Source: an uncultured Lacticaseibacillus sp. (lineage in GTDB: Bacteria > Bacillota > Bacilli > Lactobacillales > Lactobacillaceae). Taken from it: 6,858 nucleotides of DNA. Below, in pieces: positions 1 to 5,809 of this stretch; the first letter of the stretch is position 1; every line of letters starts with the position of its first letter. The translations under genes were made by a program, and so were the position numbers. Location of the stretch: the NCBI GenBank assembly GCA_934339215.1, contig CAKRHU010000089.1, forward strand, positions 1-6,858, in the 5' to 3' direction. The notes beneath the pieces were generated by a model. It saw nothing but the letters and a program-made list of their open reading frames with translations, searched no databases and was not told the DNA's origin.

Positions 1-430
1 GTTTGATTTTGGCGACGCCTTGCAAGTCTTGATACAAGGTCCCGCCCATCGCCACGTTGGCAATTTGCAAGCCCCGACAAATTGCAAAAATCGGCTTTCC
101 TACAACTAAGGTAGCTTTGACCAATACGATTTCAAACGCATCTTTCAAATAATTCGTCCGCCCTAAACGTGGTTGCGGTGCTTGCCCATAATTGGTTGGG
201 TCAACATCTGGCCCACCAGGGAGGATCAAGCCATCAAAGCGCGGAACCAACACCGACACCATCACGTCAACATCTTCAAGGGCACTCGGTACTGGCAAAA
301 TGATCGGTACCCCACCGGCAGCAAGTACGGCTTGGTTGATCGGGCTTGGCGCCATATCCGCATTGTGTTGATTGAGCATCGGTGAATGATCGATCAGTGT
401 ATCGGCAGTGATGGCAATGATGGGCACCAT
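1..430 (-). CDS. Peptidase C26 / gamma-glutamyl-gamma-aminobutyrate hydrolase-like protein (partial, C-terminus cut off)
   Basis: The visible 143 codons begin MVPIIAITADTLIDH and run off the window at base 1. The class I glutamine-amidotransferase fold is recognisable: DGLILPGGPDVDPTNYG at residues 66-82 (oxyanion-strand region), KDAFEIVLVKA at 96-106, and the nucleophile elbow IFAICRGLQIANV at 114-126 with Cys118 as the likely nucleophile, followed by GGTLYQDL (129-136). The His-Glu half of the catalytic triad would lie in the missing C-terminal part, since family members are usually about 240 residues. Members hydrolyse gamma-glutamyl amide bonds, for example gamma-glutamyl-GABA in putrescine breakdown (PuuD) or other gamma-glutamyl compounds; the substrate here cannot be told. 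It is a cytoplasmic enzyme by the absence of a signal peptide. The ATG at 430 is supported by AAGGAAG at 439-445, 8 nt upstream. It follows dnaJ but is separated from it by a terminator, so it is probably a distinct transcription unit. Confidence 0.9.
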   Translation of the reverse strand, partial: MVPIIAITADTLIDHSPMLNQHNADMAPSPINQAVLAAGGVPIILPVPSALEDVDVMVSVLVPRFDGLILPGGPDVDPTNYGQAPQPRLGRTNYLKDAFEIVLVKATLVVGKPIFAICRGLQIANVAMGGTLYQDLQGVAKIK

Positions 431-462
431 GTGAACGACTTCCTTTTTGGTGAATTGTCGTT

Positions 463-491
463 AGCCTACCACTCCAGAATAATCCTCGCAA
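463..491 (-). promoter_or_regulatory. Candidate promoter for the C26 hydrolase gene
   Basis: On the minus strand TTGCGA (486-491) is followed after 17 bp by TAGGCT (463-468), which is preceded by TGG as in an extended -10 element. It sits directly after the dnaJ terminator and about 30 bp before the start codon, which is where a promoter is needed if the terminator works. The hexamers match the consensus only 4/6 and 3/6, so this is a weak prediction. Confidence 0.35.
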
Positions 492-492
492 C

Positions 493-532
493 AAAAAAAG
501 CGATGATCTGCATGAAAACCAGATCACCGCTT
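493..532 (-). terminator. Rho-independent terminator after dnaJ
   Basis: Read on the minus strand, AAGCGGTGATCTG (520-532) pairs with CAGATCATCGCTT (498-510): 13 pairs including one G-U, with a 9 nt loop. The stem runs directly into a T tract (T residues at 493-499, two of them in the stem). It lies 5 bp past the dnaJ stop codon and should end the heat-shock operon transcript. Confidence 0.9.
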
Positions 533-537
533 GGCGG

Positions 538-1689
538 TTACTTGCCTTTAAACGCGTCTTTCACGCGATCAAACAAGCTTCCCTCGCGAGGTGTGACATC
601 ATCACCACTAGCTGCGGCGAATGCCATCAAGGCCTCTTTTTGTTTACTGTTCAAATTCTTTGGCGTTTGGACATTAACGGTAACGATTTGATCACCCATG
701 CCACTGCCTTGCAAGCGCGGTGCGCCTTTGCCTCGCAAGCGGAACTTGCTTTGGGTTTGGGTGCCAGCTGGGATCTTCAATTCGACTTGGCCGTGAACCG
801 TGTCGACTTTGATAGCATCCCCTAAGGCTGCTTGGGCAAAGGAAATCGGGATCTTTAAGTAAATCGTCGCGCCATCGCGTTCAAACTTATCGCTTGGGGC
901 AACGCGGAAGACAATGTACAGATCCCCATAAGGGCCGCCATTGGTTCCGGCTTCACCGGCTTCGCGCAAACGCATTTGTTGCCCATCTTCAACGCCAGCA
1001 GGCACTTTGACGTCGATGGTGTGGCGTTCGTTCTTGTGGCCAGTCCCATGGCAATCCACACACTTGTCTTTGATTTCTTTACCAGTCCCACGGCAAACGT
1101 CGCAGACTTCTTGGCTCATCATTGCACCAAGTGGCGTGTTGCGTTGCACTTGAATATAGCCTGAGCCATGGCACTTGTGACAAGTGACTGGGCTAGTGCC
1201 AGGTTTGGCCCCGGAACCACCACAAGTATGACACAACGCTTGGCGATCATAAGAGATTTTGGTGTCTTTGCCAAACACCGCTTCTTCAAACTTCAGATCC
1301 ATACGGTATTGTAAATCTGCCCCTTGACGAGGAGAATTGGCCCGTTGTTGTTGGCCACCGCCGCCGAAGAACTGACTGAAGATATCTTCAAAACCAGTGC
1401 CTTGGCCACCGAAGCCTTGACCACCAAAGCCGCCAAAGCCTTGACCACCGCCACCAAATCCACCTTGCGGACCGTCAGCGGAGCCATATTGGTCAAACGC
1501 TGCGCGCTTTTGCGGATCAGATAAGACTTGATACGCTTCGTTGATCTCTTTGAATTTTTCTTCGGCCCCAGGTTCATGGTTGATATCTGGGTGATATTTC
1601 TTAGAAAGTTGCCGGAAGGCCTTCTTGATGGTGGCATCATCAGCATCGCGACTAACGCCTAAGACATCATAGTAATCTTTTTGAGCCAT
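538..1689 (-). CDS. dnaJ: Chaperone protein DnaJ (Hsp40, type I)
   Basis: This 383-residue protein is a full-length type I DnaJ. It delivers unfolded polypeptides to DnaK and stimulates its ATPase in the cytoplasm. The J domain covers about residues 1-70 with the essential HPD at 33-35. A Gly/Phe-rich linker follows (about 71-115) and contains the DIF motif at 102-104. All four zinc-binding repeats are intact: CHTCGGSG (153-160), CHKCHGSG (170-177), CDVCRGTG (196-203) and CVDCHGTG (210-217). The C-terminal beta-sandwich substrate-binding region follows to the end. The ATG at 1689 is fixed by AGGAGG at 1695-1700 with a 5 nt spacer and by the standard [12 protein letters not shown] start. It is the last gene of the hrcA-grpE-dnaK-dnaJ cluster, but it lies 243 bp from dnaK behind a strong terminator, so part or all of its expression may come from its own promoter. 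No CIRCE site is visible directly upstream. Confidence 0.98.
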   Translation of the reverse strand: MAQKDYYDVLGVSRDADDATIKKAFRQLSKKYHPDINHEPGAEEKFKEINEAYQVLSDPQKRAAFDQYGSADGPQGGFGGGGQGFGGFGGQGFGGQGTGFEDIFSQFFGGGGQQQRANSPRQGADLQYRMDLKFEEAVFGKDTKISYDRQALCHTCGGSGAKPGTSPVTCHKCHGSGYIQVQRNTPLGAMMSQEVCDVCRGTGKEIKDKCVDCHGTGHKNERHTIDVKVPAGVEDGQQMRLREAGEAGTNGGPYGDLYIVFRVAPSDKFERDGATIYLKIPISFAQAALGDAIKVDTVHGQVELKIPAGTQTQSKFRLRGKGAPRLQGSGMGDQIVTVNVQTPKNLNSKQKEALMAFAAASGDDVTPREGSLFDRVKDAFKGK

Positions 1690-1719
1690 TATTGCCTCCT
1701 AAACTCTGCACCAAAAGCT

Positions 1720-1764
1720 AATCCAGAATAACACATTTCGTCGACTTCGACTAGCCTCTGGATT
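1720..1764. repeat. Inverted repeat upstream of dnaJ (8 bp arms)
   Basis: AATCCAGA (1720-1727) and TCTGGATT (1757-1764) are perfect inverted repeats 29 bp apart. The interval holds a smaller symmetrical patch, GTCGACTTCGAC (1740-1751). The right-hand (dnaJ-proximal) arm touches the candidate -10 box of dnaJ, so this could be an operator or a leader hairpin. Arms of 8 bp can also arise by chance. Confidence 0.4.
1725..1753 (-). promoter_or_regulatory. Candidate dnaJ promoter
   Basis: On the minus strand TATTCT (1725-1730) is preceded by TGT, giving an extended -10 pattern. A poor -35 (TAGTCG, 1748-1753) lies 17 bp upstream. It falls between the dnaK-dnaJ terminator and the dnaJ ribosome binding site, where a secondary promoter would be expected. 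The -35 match is only 3/6, so the call rests on position and the extended -10. Confidence 0.3.
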
Positions 1765-1765
1765 C

Positions 1766-1798
1766 AAACAAAAAGCCAAAGCCAGCTGGCTTTGGCTT
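1766..1798 (-). terminator. Rho-independent terminator between dnaK and dnaJ
   Basis: Bases 1773-1798 are a perfect 26 bp palindrome (13 bp arms, 1773-1785 and 1786-1798, centred on AGCT). On the minus strand it is followed by GGCTTTTTGTTTG, a T-rich tract. In the plus direction no T tract follows, so it should act only on the operon strand. As RNA the central bases would open into a small loop, leaving about 11 GC-rich pairs. It would end or attenuate transcripts coming from dnaK before dnaJ. Confidence 0.8.
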
Positions 1799-1917
1799 CG
1801 TCGAGATTCGCGACGCAACGCAGGCGCAGCTAGCTACGATGATCGATTCGACCCAAAGTGCGGGTCAAACCGATCATCTAGGCTACCTGACCTGCTAAAA
1901 GCGCGTCGAGAATCTCT
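1798..1917 (-). repeat. Structured 120 bp element, copy A (dnaK-dnaJ gap)
   Basis: Read on the minus strand, the element starts AGAG and ends CTCGACGA. The outer stem pairs 1903-1916 with 1803-1816 (14 positions, one mismatch). The inner stem pairs 1862-1877 with 1839-1854 (16 positions, two G-T pairs) and closes on the loop GCACTTT (1855-1861). Between the stems lie TTAGCAGG and GGTAGCCTAG on one side, and CGTAGCTAGC and CTGCGTTG on the other. Copy B (3831-3950, opposite strand) aligns over all 120 bases without a gap, with about 90 identities by hand count. The differences in the stems are mostly compensatory. The element starts 15 bp after the dnaK stop codon, and its far end abuts the terminator palindrome. 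The family is not recognised. Confidence 0.85.
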
Positions 1918-1932
1918 TGTTTTTTGCAGAGA

Positions 1933-3792
1933 CTACTTCTTATCGTTGACGTCTTTGTATTCGCCATCGATGGTGTCGTCATCATCGGACTTCTTGTCAT
2001 CACTAGCAGCACTCGCATCGCCTTGGGCACCACTTGCTTGTTGGGCTTGTTGTTCCTTTTGGGCTTGTTCGTACAACTTGACCGTCAAGTCTTGGACGAT
2101 CTTGTTCAAATCATCGCGCTTGGCTTTCATGTCTTCGATGTTGTTTTCTTGTTGGGCCTTCTTCAAGGCTTCCTTAGCATCTTCAGCCTTCTTGATCTCG
2201 TCGTCAGAAACCTTACCCTTCAAGTCCTTCAAGGTCTTGTCAGTTTGGAATAAGAGTTGGTCGACATCGTTCTTTAAGTCCACTTCTTCTTTGCGGGCTT
2301 TGTCGGCTTCTTCGTTTTCCTTGGCTTCTTTCATCATACGATCGATTTCGTCGTCGGATAAACCACTAGAACTCTTGATGGTGATATCTTGTGATTTACC
2401 AGTGCCCATATCCTTAGCGGAAACTTGGACGATCCCGTTTTTATCGATGTCGAACTTAACTTCGATTTGCGGCACGCCACGAGGGGCAGCAGGAATGTCA
2501 GTGAGTTGGAAGCGACCTAACGTCTTGTTGTCAGCGGCCATTGGGCGTTCGCCTTGCAAGACATGAATGTCAACAGCTGGTTGGTTGTCGGCAGCCGTGG
2601 AGAAGACTTGAGACTTGGACGTTGGAATCGTGGTGTTACGATCGATCAACTTCGTGAACACACCACCCATGGTTTCAATACCAAGAGACAGTGGGGTCAC
2701 ATCCAAGAGGACAACATCTTTCACATCACCAGAAATGACACCACCTTGGATCGCGGCACCTAAGGCAACGGCTTCATCAGGGTTGATGGAGTGGTCTGGT
2801 TCTTTGCCAGTCCAAGACTTAACGGCTTCTTGAACCGCAGGGATCCGAGTAGAACCACCGTTTAAAATGACTTTGTCCAAGTCAGATGCAGTTAAGCCAG
2901 CATCTTTCAAGGCATTGTCAACTGGGATCTTAGTCTTTTCAACTAAGTCTTCAGTCATTTGGTCAAACTTGGCTTTAGTCAAAGTCCGTTCCAAATGCAG
3001 TGGGCCATTGGCGCCAGCAGAGATAAATGGTAAGGAGATTTGCGTGGAAGAAACACCAGACAAGTCTTTCTTAGCCTTTTCAGCGGCATCTTTTAAGCGT
3101 TGCATCGCCATCTTGTCTTTGGACAAGTCGATGTTGTTGTCAGCCTTAAATTCTGCGACTAACCAGTCGATGATCTTGTTATCAAAGTCATCGCCACCAA
3201 GCTTCGTATCACCGTTAGTGGACAAGACTTCAAAAACACCATCGCCTAATTGCAGGATGGACACATCAAAAGTCCCACCGCCAAGATCATAAACTAAGAC
3301 TTTTTCATCAGCGTCGCCTTTGTCCAAGCCATAAGCTAAGGCGGAAGCCGTTGGTTCGTTGACGATCCGAGAAACGTTCAAGCCAGCGATCTTACCAGCG
3401 TCTTTAGTGGCTTGGCGTTGGGAGTCGTTGAAGTATGCAGGCACGGTGATAACAGCGTCAGTGACATCTTCGCCTAAATAATCTTGGGCAAAGCCTTTGA
3501 TGTATTGTAAGATCTGTGCAGAAATTTCTTGAGGGGTATAGTCCTTGTCACCGACTTTAACGGTGTAACCTGCTTCGCCCATGTGACGCTTGATGGACAC
3601 GATGGTATCTGGGTTGGTGATAGCTTGGCGCTTGGCCACTTCACCAACTTGGATTTCGCCGTCTTTAAAAGCGACGACGGAAGGCGTGGTACGGTTGCCT
3701 TCTGGGTTTGTGATGATCTTTGGTTGGCCACCTTCAAGCACCGCAACCGCGGAGTTGGTGGTCCCTAAGTCGATCCCAATAACTTTACTCAT
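1933..3792 (-). CDS. dnaK: Chaperone protein DnaK (Hsp70)
   Basis: This 619-residue cytoplasmic ATP-dependent chaperone binds exposed hydrophobic peptide segments and cycles with DnaJ and GrpE. The nucleotide-binding domain shows the phosphate-1 motif [10 protein letters not shown] (5-14), [17 protein letters not shown] (117-133), the phosphate-2 motif [10 protein letters not shown] (169-178) and the adenosine motif [13 protein letters not shown] (309-321). The interdomain linker [12 protein letters not shown] is at 360-371. The substrate-binding beta domain covers about 372-480 and the helical lid 480-580, followed by a Gln/Ala/Ser-rich stretch and an acidic tail ([17 protein letters not shown]). 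Its length fits Gram-positive DnaK. The ATG at 3792 is supported by AGAAGG (3800-3805) 7 nt upstream and by the canonical [10 protein letters not shown] start. It is preceded by a 245 bp gap containing a hairpin and a structured repeat, and followed by the second copy of that repeat. I see no CIRCE or convincing promoter right upstream, so it is probably transcribed from the hrcA promoter. Confidence 0.99.
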   Translation of the reverse strand: MSKVIGIDLGTTNSAVAVLEGGQPKIITNPEGNRTTPSVVAFKDGEIQVGEVAKRQAITNPDTIVSIKRHMGEAGYTVKVGDKDYTPQEISAQILQYIKGFAQDYLGEDVTDAVITVPAYFNDSQRQATKDAGKIAGLNVSRIVNEPTASALAYGLDKGDADEKVLVYDLGGGTFDVSILQLGDGVFEVLSTNGDTKLGGDDFDNKIIDWLVAEFKADNNIDLSKDKMAMQRLKDAAEKAKKDLSGVSSTQISLPFISAGANGPLHLERTLTKAKFDQMTEDLVEKTKIPVDNALKDAGLTASDLDKVILNGGSTRIPAVQEAVKSWTGKEPDHSINPDEAVALGAAIQGGVISGDVKDVVLLDVTPLSLGIETMGGVFTKLIDRNTTIPTSKSQVFSTAADNQPAVDIHVLQGERPMAADNKTLGRFQLTDIPAAPRGVPQIEVKFDIDKNGIVQVSAKDMGTGKSQDITIKSSSGLSDDEIDRMMKEAKENEEADKARKEEVDLKNDVDQLLFQTDKTLKDLKGKVSDDEIKKAEDAKEALKKAQQENNIEDMKAKRDDLNKIVQDLTVKLYEQAQKEQQAQQASGAQGDASAASDDKKSDDDDTIDGEYKDVNDKK

Positions 3793-3830
3793 TGTTCTAC
3801 CTTCTTTTAAAATTGATTAACAAATTTACC

Positions 3831-3950
3831 AGAGCTTTTGAAAACGATCTTAGCAGGCCGGGTAGCCTAGCTCAGCGCTTTGGCCCGCACTTTGGGCCGA
3901 AGCGTTGAGCGTAGCTAGCCGTGTCTGCGTTGTTTTCAAAAGCTCGACGA
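3831..3950 (+). repeat. Structured 120 bp element, copy B (grpE-dnaK gap)
   Basis: Read on the plus strand, i.e. opposite to the genes, this copy starts AGAG and ends CTCGACGA as copy A does. The outer stem is a perfect 14 bp pairing of GAGCTTTTGAAAAC (3832-3845) with 3932-3945. The inner stem pairs 3871-3886 with 3894-3909 (16 positions, two G-T) around the same GCACTTT loop (3887-3893). The flanking blocks TTAGCAGG, GGTAGCCTAG, CGTAGCTAGC and CTGCGTTG are shared with copy A. The element ends 38 bp before the dnaK start codon, just upstream of its ribosome binding site region. The operon mRNA would carry the complement of this copy, in which the G-T pairs become A-C mismatches. This may mean the active orientation is the plus strand, or that orientation does not matter. 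Confidence 0.85.
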
Positions 3951-3969
3951 CTGATACCGCGAAAGCTTT

Positions 3970-4029
3970 GGTTCCCAGCCAAGCACAAGCCAGCACAACC
4001 AAGTGCAAACTTGTGCTTGACTGAGAACC
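3970..4029 (-). other. Long hairpin immediately after grpE
   Basis: Bases 3970-3989 and 4010-4029 form a 20-position inverted repeat with a 20 nt loop. On the minus (transcribed) strand the two non-Watson-Crick positions are G-U pairs; on the plus strand they would be C-A mismatches. This favours folding of the operon RNA. The hairpin lies 8 bp past the grpE stop codon. It is not followed by a T tract (AAAGCTTTCGC follows), so it is not a typical terminator. A role in mRNA processing or 3'-end protection of an hrcA-grpE transcript is inferred from position. Confidence 0.7.
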
Positions 4030-4037
4030 CATCCGCC

Positions 4038-4592
4038 TTAGTTGGCGACAACCACCATCGCCGGACGCAAGACGCGATCTTTCATCTTGTAGCCTTTTTG
4101 TAAGACTTGCACGATGGTGTCTTTTGGATGATCGTCATCCGCTGGCACTGTTTGAACTGCTTGATGCATGGTGGGGTCAAACTTGCCTTCTGCTGGCACG
4201 GCTTCGACCTTGTTATCCTTTAATGCGGCTTCAAGATGGCTATAAACCATTTCGACGCCTTTTTTCAATGGATCGCTGTCATCTTGTGAGGATTGCAGCG
4301 CGCGTTCCAAGTTGTCTAACACTGGTAGCACTGCAGTCGCAAGCTTTTGGCCATCGTATTGCAACAAGCTTGCGCGTTCTTTATTGAAACGGTTATTCAT
4401 GTTGCTAATTTCTGCGGCGGCGCGCAAGTACTTGTCTTCAAAGTCGTCGCGTTCTTTTTGCAAGGCTTTGATGTCAACTGGTTCTTCTTTGACTTGCTCG
4501 TCGAGGTCAGCTTTCATTTCTGCTTCGATTTCTTCTTTTAATGAAGGTTCAGGTTGCTTTTGATCCTTCTTTTCTTCTGGTTCGTCTGCCAT
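4038..4592 (-). CDS. grpE: Nucleotide exchange factor GrpE
   Basis: This 184-residue protein is the DnaK co-chaperone that releases ADP and resets the Hsp70 cycle, acting as a cytoplasmic dimer. The N-terminal 40 residues are highly charged and low in complexity. A long helix suited to dimer coiled coil follows (about 40-75, including KERDDFEDKYLRAAAEISNMNNR), then a four-helix region (LPVLDNLERAL at 89-99). The C-terminal beta domain carries the family signature FDPTMHQAVQTV (138-149) and VQVLQKGYKMKDRVLRPAMVVV (161-182). The ATG at 4592 has a strong AAGGAGG at 4599-4605, 6 nt upstream, which begins just after the hrcA stop codon. The 14 bp gap to hrcA indicates a shared transcript. A stable hairpin follows the stop codon. 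Confidence 0.98.
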   Translation of the reverse strand: MADEPEEKKDQKQPEPSLKEEIEAEMKADLDEQVKEEPVDIKALQKERDDFEDKYLRAAAEISNMNNRFNKERASLLQYDGQKLATAVLPVLDNLERALQSSQDDSDPLKKGVEMVYSHLEAALKDNKVEAVPAEGKFDPTMHQAVQTVPADDDHPKDTIVQVLQKGYKMKDRVLRPAMVVVAN

Positions 4593-4606
4593 GAGCGGCC
4601 TCCTTC

Positions 4607-5653
4607 TTATTGATCAAAATGTGAATAATAATCGGTCAGCCGTTTGGCCAACTCTTCGCGAAAAGCGTCAAGCAAGCCGATCATTTTCGAATACGGCATT
4701 TGCGTCGGTCCAAGTAACGCAATCATCCCGGTACCGTGATCGCCGACTGAATAACTGGCCGTGATCAAGGACAAATCGTCCAGTACATCTGGCGTTAATT
4801 CTTGGCCTAAACGCACTTGGACGTCTTGCTTGGATGAAACCGGGCCGATCAGCTGATTGATATCACTGGTGTCATCGTCGAACAAGCTGAAGATCTGCTT
4901 GACGCGGCGGACATCGGAATCATCCAAGTAATCCATCAGATTCAACCGGCCGCCGACGTAAAAGCGTTCTGCCGCTGCTTGTTTCAACACACTGCCGAAG
5001 ATATCCAAGAATCCATCCGGACTGGACATGTATTGAAATAGCAGTGCCGGCACCTCCGTGGTCAACTTCTGAGCCACTTGTGCCAGTGGTAAGCCGACGA
5101 GTTGGTCGTTAACGATACGAATCGCCTTTTCCACTTCTTCGGAATCGACTTCCCCAGGCAGTGTGAACAGCTGATTGACCACATTGCCGCTGTTGGTGAC
5201 CAAAATTGCCATCACCTGATGATTACCCAGCGGGACCATGCGAAAGCCGGTCAATTTGAGTTGCGCAACTTCAGGACCAAGGGTGATGGCCGTGTAGTTG
5301 GTTAAATTGGATAAAATGCGCGCCGACTGGGCAACGATTTCATCCATTTTGTAAAAGTGGCCACCGAAACCTTGCTGAATCGCGGCGATTTCGGCAGGTT
5401 CTGCCTGCGCCGGTTCGACTAAGTTGTCAAGGTAAAAGCGGTAGCCTTTGGTCGAGGGCACGCGCCCTGAACTACTGTGCGTCTTAGTGATCAATCCGGC
5501 TTCTTCTAACGCTGCCATATCATTGCGGATCGTCGCCGAGCTGACATGGATCGGCAACTCTTGCATTAAAGTCTTGGACCCGACTGGTTGATTGGTTTCC
5601 GTGAAGGAGCGGATGATCTCTTTTAAAACGAGCAGTTGGCGTTTCGTCAACAT
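4607..5653 (-). CDS. hrcA: Heat-inducible transcription repressor HrcA
   Basis: This 348-residue protein represses class I heat-shock genes by binding CIRCE operators. In the known model its active state is maintained by the GroEL chaperonin, linking operon expression to chaperone load. The N-terminal winged helix-turn-helix (about 1-75) shows the family signature [18 protein letters not shown] (38-55) followed by [19 protein letters not shown] (58-76). The GAF-like and dimerisation region follows, ending with [29 protein letters not shown] (301-329), typical of HrcA C-termini. The length is normal for the family. The ATG at 5653 is preceded by AAGGTGG (5658-5664) with a 4 nt spacer. Two CIRCE sites stand upstream, so it is autoregulated. 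As first gene of the cluster it is co-transcribed with grpE, and likely with dnaK. Confidence 0.98.
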   Translation of the reverse strand: MLTKRQLLVLKEIIRSFTETNQPVGSKTLMQELPIHVSSATIRNDMAALEEAGLITKTHSSSGRVPSTKGYRFYLDNLVEPAQAEPAEIAAIQQGFGGHFYKMDEIVAQSARILSNLTNYTAITLGPEVAQLKLTGFRMVPLGNHQVMAILVTNSGNVVNQLFTLPGEVDSEEVEKAIRIVNDQLVGLPLAQVAQKLTTEVPALLFQYMSSPDGFLDIFGSVLKQAAAERFYVGGRLNLMDYLDDSDVRRVKQIFSLFDDDTSDINQLIGPVSSKQDVQVRLGQELTPDVLDDLSLITASYSVGDHGTGMIALLGPTQMPYSKMIGLLDAFREELAKRLTDYYSHFDQ

Positions 5654-5668
5654 ATTGCCACCTTCTTC

Positions 5669-5696
5669 TTAGCACACAGCACCATAGGAGTGCTAA
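5669..5696 (-). promoter_or_regulatory. CIRCE operator 2 (promoter-distal, in the hrcA leader)
   Basis: On the minus strand TTAGCACTC (5688-5696) is followed by a 10 bp spacer and GTGTGCTAA (5669-5677). The first arm matches the CIRCE half-site fully and the second matches 8 of 9. The canonical spacer is 9 bp, so this site is one base too long. It lies downstream of the predicted transcription start and 4 bp before the ribosome binding site, so HrcA bound here would act as a roadblock. The transcribed arms could also form a leader hairpin. Confidence 0.9.
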
Positions 5697-5708
5697 CTAA
5701 CAATTACT

Positions 5709-5737
5709 ATACTAGCAACCCCACTTAGCATAGTCAA
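5709..5737 (-). promoter_or_regulatory. Main promoter of the hrcA-grpE-dnaK operon
   Basis: On the minus strand TTGACT (5732-5737, 5/6 match) is followed after exactly 17 bp by TAGTAT (5709-5714, 4/6 match), with TGC directly before it as in an extended -10. It looks like a housekeeping SigA promoter. The -35 box overlaps CIRCE site 1, and CIRCE site 2 lies just downstream of the expected start point near 5702, so both operators are placed to block it. Confidence 0.85.
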
Positions 5738-5751
5738 GGGTAGAGTGCTAA
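5725..5751 (-). promoter_or_regulatory. CIRCE operator 1 (overlapping the -35 box)
   Basis: On the minus strand TTAGCACTC (5743-5751) is followed by a canonical 9 bp spacer and CTATGCTAA (5725-5733). The first arm is perfect. The second matches the GAGTGCTAA half-site at 6 of 9, and the lost positions fall next to or in the -35 hexamer TTGACT (5732-5737). The arm appears to have been compromised to keep the promoter sequence. HrcA binding here would cover the -35 region. Confidence 0.88.
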
Positions 5752-5774
5752 AAATTGCAGTTTTTCCTATTAAA

Positions 5775-5806
5775 TCGGGCTTAGGACTGATTAGCCCTAA
5801 GCCCGA
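5775..5806 (-). terminator. Hairpin terminating hemW
   Basis: TCGGGCTTAGG (5775-5785) and CCTAAGCCCGA (5796-5806) form a perfect 11 bp GC-rich stem with a 10 nt loop, starting 3 bp past the hemW stop codon. On the minus strand it is followed only by TTTAATAGG, a poor T tract, so termination may be incomplete and some hemW transcripts may read into hrcA. Confidence 0.65.
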
Positions 5807-5809
5807 GTC

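Noticed and set aside
276..527. 83-codon minus-strand open frame overlapping the C26 gene start
   Set aside because: It crosses the dnaJ terminator and is out of frame with the clear C26 family sequence. It has no recognisable features.
1319..1480. Repetitive GGT/GGC-rich stretch resembling a tandem repeat
   Set aside because: It is the coding sequence of the normal Gly/Phe-rich linker of DnaJ, not an independent repeat.
1293..1646. 117-codon minus-strand open frame inside dnaJ
   Set aside because: It is an out-of-frame shadow of the J domain and Gly/Phe-rich region; the real frame has all DnaJ motifs.
1903..1925. Copy A plus the A/T-rich run at 1919-1925 as a terminator for dnaK
   Set aside because: On the operon strand the run is AAAAAA and precedes the stem, so it is not a U tract after a hairpin. 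In the plus direction TTTTTT follows the outer stem, but there is no plus-strand gene to terminate.
1946..2566. 206-codon plus-strand open frame opposite the 3' part of dnaK
   Set aside because: It is antisense to a certain gene, has the Ser/Leu-rich low-complexity composition expected of the reverse frame of a Lys/Glu/Asp-rich coding region, and shows no recognisable domain.
3850..4032. 60-codon minus-strand open frame in the grpE-dnaK gap
   Set aside because: It runs through the post-grpE hairpin and structured copy B, so its sequence is explained by those elements. A purine-rich AAGGCGG abuts the ATG with no spacer, and there is no family resemblance. A small protein cannot be fully excluded but is not supported.
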